Positions 55,387-64,000 of a stretch of DNA of 64,000 nucleotides are shown here, piece after piece. The position numbers were made by a program, and so were the translations under genes. This DNA is from Gamsiella multidivaricata (lineage: Eukaryota > Mortierellomycota > Mortierellomycetes > Mortierellales > Mortierellaceae): NCBI RefSeq assembly GCF_025024155.1, contig NW_026251723.1:62001-126000 (forward strand), in the 5' to 3' direction. Positions within the stretch are counted from its first letter, which is position 1, and every line of letters begins with the position of its first letter. Below the pieces are notes generated by a model. It saw nothing but the letters and a program-made list of their open reading frames with translations, did not search any database and was not told the DNA's origin.

Positions 55387-56781
55387 ATGGCGACTTTTAA
55401 TCGCTCCAGGGCCAGGTGGCTCTTAATGCTGGCCGTGGTGGCGCTGGCTGCTGTTACGCTGGTCGCGGCCCACAAGGGAGCTCACACCCAAGCTCAGATG
55501 CCCAAGGACCACGCTCATGCCAACGTCGACCCCAAAAACGCCGGCGAGTGTCCCTTCCACGCGGCTGGCAAATCTTCAGGAGAGGAGGAACAACTGTACC
55601 ATGCGCTGCCTATCTACGACAAGGACGGGAATCTCGTAGGATCTGGCGTAGACCTTGGCGATGATGGCACGGTGACGAGCAGTCGGATGAAAGCCCTTTT
55701 CGCATTCTTGTTCCCTGGATCGCCCATGGTCAATTCTCTCCTGGGCACGACCTACATCTCGTTGATTCCAAATTTGCTGCTGTACTTTGTTCCGCCAGAT
55801 ATTAAGCCGGAGTCGTTGAACACGTTGGTGGCGTTTGCGGTGGGTGGATTGCTGGGCGATGTGTTCTTGCATCTCTTGCCGCACTCGTTCTTGGGCGAGG
55901 TGCATTCGGGCGATTTGGTCACGGCGAACGAGAAGAAGAATGTTGTAGTCGGACTAGGCATCTTTGTCGGATTCTTTATGTTCTTCTGTATCGACAAGGT
56001 CATGCGTGTGCTGAGCGGTGGTGAGGGAGGACACAGCCATAGCCATAGTCATGACCATGGCAAGAAGGTCGATGGAGAGAACGAGCACCACCACCATTAC
56101 GACCACGACCACAAGCATGAGCATAAGCACACCCATGAGGAGAGCAAGGACTCGACTCTTCGTCAGCGTAAGGGTAGCAAGGAGCAGGACGACGTGAACA
56201 AGGACAGCAAGGAGCCCGCTAAAAAGGAGATTTCGAACAGCATCAAGCTATCGGCCTACTTGAACCTGATTGCAGATGCGACTCACAACTTCACGGACGG
56301 ACTCGCGATGGCCGCATCGTTCTATACCTCACCTGCGATCGGAGCCACGACAACCGTCGCTGTGTTCTTCCACGAGATTCCACACGAGGTTGGCGACTAT
56401 GCGATCCTGATCCAGTCAGGCTTCCCACGCAGCAAGGCGATGATGTCCCAGTTTATTACGGCGATCGGTGCGTTCTTGGGGACGCTTGCCGGGATTGCGA
56501 TCGAGGAAATGAGCAAGGTCGCGAGCGAGGGCGAGGCTGGAAAGGCCGTTGGGGGGCAGGCGTTGGCGTTGTTTGGGATCGAAAGCATTCCCATGCGTGC
56601 GGGGGATTTGGTGATCCCGTTCACGGCGGGAGGGTTCTTGTACATTGCGACGGTGGGTGTGATTCCGGAGTTGCTGACGGTGAGCGGCAAATTTGCAAAG
56701 GATGCTCGGCAGTTCGCTTCGGAGATTGTGGCGATGTTGATTGGCGTGGGCATGATGACCATCATTGCGCTGAACGAATAG
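55387..56781 (+). CDS. ZIP family zinc transporter (Ke4/SLC39A7, yeast Yke4 type)
   Basis: Single exon, 464 aa, in contrast to its intron-rich neighbours. A signal sequence spans about 10-28. Membrane helices begin near residue 118. The LIV-1/LZT signature is complete: HNFTDG at 300-305 in helix IV and HEIPHEVGD at 329-337 in helix V, both supplying metal-binding residues. The loop between helices III and IV is long and extremely His-rich (SHSHSHDHG, HHHHYDHDHKHEHKHTH). The early LLGDVFLHLLPH is also typical. Ke4/ZIP7 proteins release zinc from the endoplasmic reticulum or Golgi to the cytosol; that location is inferred from family knowledge. The last helices are IPFTAGGFLYIATVGVIPEL and a C-terminal hydrophobic end. 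Confidence 0.96.
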   Translation: MATFNRSRARWLLMLAVVALAAVTLVAAHKGAHTQAQMPKDHAHANVDPKNAGECPFHAAGKSSGEEEQLYHALPIYDKDGNLVGSGVDLGDDGTVTSSRMKALFAFLFPGSPMVNSLLGTTYISLIPNLLLYFVPPDIKPESLNTLVAFAVGGLLGDVFLHLLPHSFLGEVHSGDLVTANEKKNVVVGLGIFVGFFMFFCIDKVMRVLSGGEGGHSHSHSHDHGKKVDGENEHHHHYDHDHKHEHKHTHEESKDSTLRQRKGSKEQDDVNKDSKEPAKKEISNSIKLSAYLNLIADATHNFTDGLAMAASFYTSPAIGATTTVAVFFHEIPHEVGDYAILIQSGFPRSKAMMSQFITAIGAFLGTLAGIAIEEMSKVASEGEAGKAVGGQALALFGIESIPMRAGDLVIPFTAGGFLYIATVGVIPELLTVSGKFAKDARQFASEIVAMLIGVGMMTIIALNE

Positions 56782-57246
56782 ATGCACATGTCTTTTTGAT
56801 GCTTCAGGTCGCTTTAGAGGCAGTAAACAGTTATATTGTGCTGTAATGAAAATGAAAATGACAACGACAACGACAACGACAACGACAATGACAATGACAA
56901 TGACAATGAAAAAAGATCTTGAATAAGCATTAGATGCAGCAGATGAAGGGGGGGGGGCGTGTTGGCTGAGTGGGCCGTTCATAGGGTTTCTAGAATGGAT
57001 CAATAACGCCCTTCAGGCACCCAGAAAACGTGCGTGCATGGGGAGACAAGGCTAATCAATGGCTGTCCCACGCCGAAATTACCCACGGCTCTCTCCTTTT
57101 GGGCTGCAGTAAGTATAAAAAGTCGTCCAAACACTGCCAGGGTTGCACCTCACTTCTTTCTCTCGACTCCCATCCACTCCATCGGTCCTTTCCTTCCATT
57201 CCTCTTTTCACACTCCCATTCCTCTTTCCATTTATTCCACTCCATC
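56782..57246. other. Spacer between ZIP and uridine phosphorylase genes
   Basis: Contains the hexamer repeat, a G tract and a C/T-rich leader for the phosphorylase gene. No gene seen. Confidence 0.55.
56846..56910 (+). repeat. ATGAAA/GACAAC/GACAAT hexamer repeat
   Basis: About ten 6-bp units (AATGAAA-like, then GACAAC, then GACAAT) in tandem in the 3' region of the ZIP transporter gene, followed shortly by a G homopolymer near 56948-56957. Confidence 0.92.
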
Positions 57247-58544
57247 ATGTCTATGTCAAACGCCAACTTCCCTATGGATGCCGAGGGTCGCACCTAGTAA
57301 GTAGTTCTAGTTGCCTTAAAGGATACCTTACTTGATCGCCCCATTACAGCTCAAGCAGAGTTCTTGTTACTGATGTCATCGAGTCAATGAACTCTCTTTC
57401 TTTTTACTCACAACTCATCTCTATATCGTATTCTTCTTCATTCAATTGTTCTAGCCATGTCGGTGTGAAGCGTGGCGAGCTGGCGAACAGGATCTTGACG
57501 GTCGGTGATCCAGCCCGTGCGATCATCCTCTCCCGATCGCTGGATGGTGTCAATCTCGAGAATACGGCATCAAAGGCGATTCCCTCGAACCTCTTCAGCT
57601 TCGCCTCCCACCGTGGGTTCCTGACCATCACTGGTCTCTACAAGGGTGTGCCAGTCTCCATTGTTGCCATCGGTAAAAAAAAAAAGAAGCCCTTTGCATA
57701 TTTGATTGCGTCCGTGGAAAAAAAAAAAAAAAAACTGTGTCGAATATTTCACAAACCAAGGTTTTGTTCTTCTTTCTGAATTTCCTTGTCATTTGATACA
57801 GGCATGGGCGTGTCGATGATGGACTTTTTCGTTCGCGAATGCCGCGCGGTCGTTGATGGCCCCATGATCATCATCCGTCTCGGCTCCTGCGGTTCCCTCT
57901 CCGACGCTACCGTCGGCGACATCTGTGTGCCCTCAGGTTCATACCTCGTCCAACGCAACGTCAACCACTTTGCCGACGACGTCTCGGCCGTGGACGTGGC
58001 AATGCCTTATCATCTCTCGAAGGTCTTCACGGCAGATGAGGAGATCGCCAAGACGCTCGTGAAGAACATGTCATTGCAGCTCGGGTCTGACCACGTCTGG
58101 TCCGGAATCAATGCTACGGCGGATTCGTTCTATTCGTCGCAGGGTCGCCAGGATGAGAACTTTGTGGACGATAACCAGGAGCTCTTTACGGAACTGGTGA
58201 GACATGAGCCCAGAACGATGACGCTCGAGATGGAGACGTTTGTGTTGTTCCATTTGGCAAAAACTTCAACGGGTGCGCCCCTGATCCGGTCCGGCAGCAG
58301 TGGCGCCAATGGCGAGGAGACACTTAGGAAGAACAGCATTCGGGCGGGCGCGTGTATGATGGTGTTTGCACAGCGCAAGTCGAATGCGTTTATTGCGAAG
58401 GAGGATGTGATCAGGGTGGAGCCGATCGCTGGTAAGGCGGCGTTCGATTCGTTGATTGAGGTGTCTTTGGGAGGCGTGGATGCGTTGCACCCGAATGGAG
58501 GCAGTGTCTGGGAGAGGGCGTTGTCGGCCATCGGGGCTATCTGA
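57247..58544 (+). CDS. Uridine phosphorylase-type nucleoside phosphorylase
   Basis: Model: exons 57247-57296, 57455-57672 and 57802-58544, giving 336 aa. It should cleave uridine with phosphate to uracil and ribose-1-phosphate. Landmarks: NRILTVGDPARA near 28-39 (phosphate-binding Gly-Asp), FASHRGFLTITG, a IGMGVSMMDFFVRE strand-helix, then IRLGSCGSL, and TMTLEMETFVLFHLA, where the EMET Glu/Met bind ribose. Near the end, ACMMVFAQRKSN. These are typical of the eukaryote/bacterial UPase branch (NP-I fold); closely related family members can prefer other pyrimidine nucleosides. The enzyme is cytosolic. The concentrative nucleoside transporter gene starts 3.3 kb downstream on the same strand. Confidence 0.92.
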
Positions 58545-61500
58545 GACAGACTACAAGAGACAAAGGTAGTCCGCGGGATGCATGAATAGTGTACACAGGA
58601 TTTTTGTTAGACTCTCTAGAAAAATGTATATATTCTCTTTTTTCCTTTCGGACCTGAAAAACAAAAAGCTTGGTGTGCTGTTGAAGAGGATGGGATGATG
58701 GTTGTAGATGGAGTTGAAGAGAGAAAAAAGCATGCCGTTGTATCGTACGATTCCCAAAAGGCGCTGTTTGTCTGAGAGGAGAGACCGTGTGTTTATGTCC
58801 GTGATAAACTGCACACCATTTGTTTTGCTCCGCACCTTGCGTTCATGAACCTTAATTTCTCCACAAAAACACACATAGCAGAGTGAAAGGTAAAGAAAGC
58901 TCCCCCGCTAAACCATAAACTACCAAAGTGAAGCTGTTCGCTCGTTCACAGACAGCGATGGCCTTTTAGAGTTGATATACCCTTTCGTGTAACGCGTGGG
59001 AAGACCTCCTCTTTTGTCAGCACAAATGCCCTTACTTGTCTATCGTCATCGTTCGTTATCTCGTCTTGTTGAATGATCTCCACAAACGCTATTGTCGTTG
59101 CTTTTTGTACATCTTTGTGCAGGGGGGTGGGGGGGGGGGTTTGTGGGGGAGGGAAGTGGAGAATAGGGTGCAATAATCTAGTCCAAAAGGCGGCATGTTC
59201 TTATGATGTCGGTATACTCATTACGCGACAAAACTCGCTCACTTGGACAACAAATAGTAACATAAGGAGATGCACAAAAAAAAGAAGGCCCAAACCGCCG
59301 TTAATTCGATTCTGCAAGTCGGATTACTTCCTTTCCCCTCTCTTCATTACAGTAGTCTATCTTAAGGTACACGTGTCGCCAAAGATAAGGACCATGTCAT
59401 ACCCCACTACGTCTGTCCCTCTCTTTCTCCGCAGAATCCGGGGAAAGCGGAGACAGCGAGAGAAGGTGGGGACTAAGTGGAAGAGAGATCATGCGCCTCT
59501 CTGACCTTGCTCATACCGTAACCAGACTACATGGATCGCTACCTTTCTGAGCATGGCATCCAGAACAAGCTTTCTTTTTTGGTTTCTTTTTTGTTCTCAC
59601 AATGGGTTGGTTCCCAGGCTGTTCCTTATGTCTGATGAAGAACGCGTTTGTTTACTTCAACATATGCTGTGCCTTACCTTGCCACCCCATCACGTTGGTC
59701 TTTGTTTGTCGTTTGTTATATGATCGTTGACAATGCTTTTAGTTTGTAATTCATGAATGAAGAATAGGTTCTAGAGCGTAATGTCGCGCATGTAAGCGGC
59801 AAAGAGGCCGATCCTTGAAATCGACACAGCAACACTCCAGTGTGTTGTCGACCAAAGAGGGTGTAATTCCGTGTTCTTCCACTTTGTGCAACATTGACGA
59901 AAATTGTTATTGGCTGCGTCAAAAATTGAGCTATATAAAAAAAATGGAGCCCTGCTGTGAAAGTAGGAGGAGAGAGGGAAACGGTCTGGCAGATCAGAAT
60001 ATATCGTGCATCTTGAAGATAGTACTGCGGAATGAATAAAGTGGGATGGAGTCCTCTGACCCATGATCCATGGACTAGGATTCACGAACAAGGAAAGAAA
60101 GCGGTCAAACGCGGCTGAGGTTCTAGAATTTTTGCATTTGAAAACGCTCATTTTTCTTAGAGTCAACCGCTCATAATGATGTTGAAGTGCATTTTTTTTT
60201 CTTTCTTGTAATAGTACTCAGGTTCGAATCCCCGCCCATCTTTAAATAAACACAGTACAGTCTGTCGTAGGGGTAACAAAGGTCTCCGGTTTTTACCAAA
60301 TTGTTCTTCTCTCGTCTCTCTCCACCGGTTACAGCGGCAAGAGTACATTTCAGCAATCCAGTTCCACCTGCTCGTTCGCCCTTGTTTTGGCCGGCTCTGG
60401 TGGAAAGAGTACATGCGATCTGGACACTTTTTTATTTTTTAAAGCGCAGTTATTTGTTCATAAAAAGAAAATGCGGGGGAAGAGCTGGAAAATGTATTAG
60501 ACAAGTGTGAGATGAAGCAGATCAGCCAGCCTTTTGTCATTGTCAGGAAGTAAACAAGCTGCACTTCAAAGACGGTGATGTGCTGACGCGATTGTATAGG
60601 TGTCTATCCCCCGGAAGAGTATATTTCCGATTCGATTGAGGACGACCAACAAACAAACAAATAATTAAATTCTCTATCTACTCGACCAAGACCCACTGGT
60701 GTAACCCCAAACGCGCGTTATTGAACGCCGTTTTTTTAATAATATATACGTTTGAATAGGATGTTTAAAACGTTAATCGTTGTATTGTCGTGCACAATTC
60801 CTGGCGGTGGGGGGATTAGAAAACGACCGCTTGAAAAAAAAGCAGATCAGTTCGAGCGATAATGTAGTAAGGGGAATGAAGACCAGAATCCTTTGTCGTC
60901 ATGGTCCTTGGTATAAAAAAAAAGTCCGTGGTTTGTTCCTCCTCAACTAGCGCTAAACCTTCGGAAAGAGTCAGGAGAAGCCAAGCACTTAACGTGGCGT
61001 ACGTTGCGGTTATACATTGTCTTTCTCGACGAATGGACCGACCGTTTTGGACCCTTTTCTGCGTCTCTGTGATGGGAAGAAAAGACGGGCCTGTAAATAG
61101 CCTTGGGGCGGGCATCGAACTATAGTCGACAGACATTTGCGGACCAAAAGTAATGCGGCTGTCTTGACCTAAAAAGGTCGCTGACCCCGAGATCATTACA
61201 AACCGCGACAGGAGGGCGAGTGCTCGTGGTTCTTTCATGTGGGATCTAATGTGAAAATGTTCTTTTTGTGAGAAAAAAGGAAATGATGAGAGATGCAGAC
61301 AGAATGCTGAGTGTGAGACCTCGCAAACGAAGAAATGGATCGCCCTTACATCGATGACGACTAGGCGATCGAGCGAGGCCAGCGTTGTAGATAGAGTAGT
61401 GGTTTGTTGGAATACACCACATTCCAGGTACTCTCGCGAGTGGTGAAGACGGTATCCAATCCTACTGCAAGATATTACTATTGAAGATCCGCCAGGAAAA

Positions 61501-61882
61501 GATACACGCGAGAAGTACTCCCAAACCCACCCACTTACAAGTGGAGGTATTGAACATATTCTTTTCTAGGCTCTTTCATTCATTCAATCCCTGGCACCTT
61601 TCCCCTTGAGGCAAAGCTGTTGCCTCGGTTTTTTCGCTGTTGTTCATTTTTCATTCTTAGTTGCCGAGTATATATTCTCAACTTCATCCCTCGTCTTTTT
61701 TTTTTTTTTTTTTTTTCTTCTGTGCCCACTCAGATTCTCCACATTCTGTTGCCCACGCACCTTATACCTCCACTTCACGCCCAACTGATTCTCTCGTAGA
61801 ATCAACTTCCCTTCCCCTCCCCCTCTTCCCCTTCTTCCCACTTCTTCTTCCGTTCACACTCCTCTCCTTTCCTTCTCACGCC
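58545..61882. other. Long region without a recognisable gene
   Basis: 3.3 kb with only short ORFs (up to 143 codons) on both strands and no family motif. It contains a G-rich tract at about 59121-59151, several T/A runs and an isolated tRNA-like B box (GGTTCGAATCC at 60221-60231). The last 300 bp (T tract at about 61698-61716, then C/T-rich) are the leader of the nucleoside transporter gene. Long upstream regions could be regulatory or host a non-coding RNA. Confidence 0.5.
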
Positions 61883-64000
61883 ATGTCGAGTGAGAAGCAA
61901 ACGTCGATCCACATGGATGATGAAAAGGCCCAGTTTGAGGACCAGCATCAGAGCCACCCTATCCATGGTTTAGACCACGAGGACGATGATACCTTCTCGC
62001 AGCGCTCATACCATGGTCGATTCGGCTTCTACTACCGCCATAAGTCGCTGTTGAACCACCTCCTCACCTTCTTGATCTGCACCGGTCTCTTCATCCCCGC
62101 TGTCATCATCCACAAGTCCGGTAACGTCCTCGTGCTCTCGTTGCTGTATGCTGCCATTGTCTGGTGGTTGGCCCTTCAGCATCTGCCCGTGGGCTCCGTC
62201 TCGGGCCCAATTGCCTTTGTCTGGAACGGAGGCGCTAGGGCCTTGAACATGCTGCCGAGTATTGCGGTTAAGGTCATTGGGTATGGTGTCCCGCCTCTGG
62301 CCTTGATCCTCACTGCTGCCCTGAGAGCCGATGATATCCATGGTACCCGTGGCCAGCGCTTGATCTCCTGCTTGGGTCTCGTCGTCCTCTTGCTGATCAC
62401 CATTGCTTGCTCCAAGGTAATATCCATTTACTCACCCCACCGCCACTTATGTCTTTACTTTGGCCGTTATGAGAGGGAGTGCATCATTTTGGACTGGGTA
62501 GTGGGGGGGGAGGGAGGGGCGCTAATGGCCTGTCGGTCGGCCCTTTGGCCTTTTGCCCAATGATGAATTTACTATTAGTAGTCCGCGCTATGTTGTTGCT
62601 GTGTATCTGCTAGCATAAAAGGATGCATTATGATGTCTTCCTATGTGCTCTTCGTGGTACCCATCCCTAGGATCCAATTCCAAATACACTATTAGTCCTC
62701 GTCTCTGCCTCATTAGCATGTGTCCCTCCCTCCATGGGATGAGCATGTGCCGATGAGGCATGAATCACATTCGATGCATCCCTCCCTCCTTCTACGTTTA
62801 TTCGTGTCCCCCTCCCCATTAATGCAGTCTAATTATTCTATGCTACGCGTCAACTGTTTGCTCGCCTTGTAACCAGCTGAACGGATTTTGTGCTACCCTC
62901 TCCATGGTAAATATACACAACAGATCACTTATACACCCATGTACACATTTGCGCGCATTCTGAACCCACCCAATAGAACCATAAAGCTATCTCCTGGAAG
63001 ATCGTCTGGACCGGTATCTTCATGCAGTACATCCTCGGTCTCCTCATTATCCGCTGGTCCGTCGGCTACGATGTCTTCCAATTCATTGCCCAGCAGGCAG
63101 AGAACTTCCTCAGCTACGCCTCCCAGGGTCGCGAGTTTATCTTTGGCCCCAATTCCGTCAACTATCACGGCGAGGACGTCGCCTTCGCAAGCTCCTTTGC
63201 GGTCTCGGTCCTGCCCGCCATTATCCTGTTCGCGGCCGTCATCCAGTGCCTGTACTATTACAACATTGTCCAGTCTGTCGTCGCTAGCATGGCCTCGCTC
63301 GTCATTCATATCATCGATATCTCCGGTGTTGAGTGTGTTGCTGCCTGCGCTGCACCCTTCGTCGGCATGTCCGAGGCCTCGATGTTGGTCGGTCCTTTCG
63401 TCTCTGAGATGACCGACGCAGAGTTGCACCAGGTCTTGACCTCTGGTTTTGCGACCATCTCTGGTTCCGTCTTCTTGGGTCTTCTGTCCTTCGGTGCTGA
63501 TGCTACTGCCTTGTTGACCTGCTGTATGATGTCCGTCCCCTGCGCTATCGTCATCTCGAAGATCCGTTTCCCAGAGGAGGAGGTCCCTCTGACCAAGGGA
63601 ACTGCTGTCGCACCCGCCTACAAGGACCGTGAGTCGAACGCGATCCACGCGGTCTCGAACGGAGCCATCTTTGGTATCAAGCTGTGCATTGTCATCATCG
63701 CTGTGCTCTTGGCCGTTATCTCGCTCCTGGGTCTTGCCAACGGCTTCCTCGGCTGGATCTTTGATTTCTATGGTGTCGATATCTCGATTGAGAAGATCGC
63801 ATCCTGGGTGTTGTACCCCCTGGCGTGGTTGATCGGTATTCCTAGCAGTGACCTGACGCCAGCAGCCGAGGCGATGGGTATCAAGTTTATTTTGAACGAG
63901 TTTGCGGCGTTTGGGCAGTTCACGAAGATCCAGGACACATTGAACCCACGCACGGCCTTGTTGACGACGTATGCGATGGCATCGTTCGCGAACGTTGGAT
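61883..64000 (+). CDS. Concentrative nucleoside transporter (CNT/SLC28), 3' end outside window
   Basis: Exons 61883-62416 and 62977-64000 (continues past the edge); at least 519 aa are seen. The start MSSEKQTSIHMDDEKAQFED opens an acidic cytoplasmic N-terminus of about 45 residues. Multiple membrane helices follow (LLTFLICTGLFIPAVIIH, VLVLSLLYAAIVWWLALQ). CNT landmarks in exon 2: FAVSVLPAIILFAAVIQCLYYYN, the substrate-binding segment CAAPFVGMSEASMLVGPF, EMTDAELHQVLTSGFATISGSV, and WVLYPLAWLIG before PSSDLTPAAEAMG, NEFAAFGQF and LTTYAMASFANVG. CNTs import nucleosides with sodium or protons across the plasma membrane. The intron of 560 nt is long. With uridine phosphorylase nearby, a role in nucleoside salvage is plausible. 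Confidence 0.95.

Noticed and set aside
60221..60231. tRNA-like B box GGTTCGAATCC
   Set aside because: No A box or 5' half upstream, T-stem pairs poorly, and a T run interrupts the space where the tRNA body should be. At most a relic.

Overview
The window reads as nuclear DNA of an early-diverging filamentous fungus, most likely Mortierellomycota (Mortierella/Linnemannia type). This is an inference from style, not from a marker gene. The genes are interrupted by many short GT-AG introns (donor usually GTAAGT or GTATGT, acceptor usually TAG/CAG), the UTRs are pyrimidine-rich, poly-A/T runs and microsatellites are common, and the gene set is eukaryotic and fungal. No bacterial operons, rRNA genes, CRISPR arrays or intact transposons were seen. 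All gene models were built by hand from splice signals and reading phase. Where exon coordinates are listed, the summed exons give an intact reading frame unless stated.

Layout: 1-6 kb is accessory sequence with a tandem array, on the minus strand, of very small PARP-like (ADP-ribosyltransferase-fold) genes: one relic and two intact copies sharing both intron positions. 7-10 kb carries a four-RRM RNA-binding protein and ribosomal protein eL28, tail to tail. 10-15.5 kb is accessory, with an ABCA-type ABC transporter pseudogene, an imperfect tandem repeat and one unexplained 293-codon ORF. 15.8-28.2 kb is dense: a Kelch-TM-kinase receptor-like protein lacking the catalytic Asp, an FIBP homologue, a transportin-3/Mtr10 importin and phosphopantetheine adenylyltransferase. 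28.2-30.5 kb is empty. 30.6-37.6 kb holds two nuclear/nucleolar proteins on the minus strand (coilin-like N-terminus, low-complexity tail; Pol5/MYBBP1A). 39.1 kb is a GPI-anchored Kre9/Knh1-like cell-surface protein.

39.7-46.7 kb is accessory: an orphan TATA/ATG-intron start, an unresolved gene-like stretch, a possible PD-(D/E)XK-like protein and a single-pass membrane protein preceded by a tandem repeat. 46.8-58.5 kb is gene-dense again: a membrane class 3 lipase, a small probably N-myristoylated disordered protein, an FAD monooxygenase with an 11-nt microexon, a ZIP (Ke4/SLC39A7-type) zinc transporter and uridine phosphorylase. After 3.3 kb without a recognisable gene, a concentrative nucleoside transporter (CNT/SLC28) runs off the right edge. 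The last two could work together in nucleoside uptake and cleavage.

The strongest candidates for new biology are the minimal PARP-like tandem family and the Kelch-TM-(pseudo)kinase protein, a receptor-like architecture unusual for fungi.
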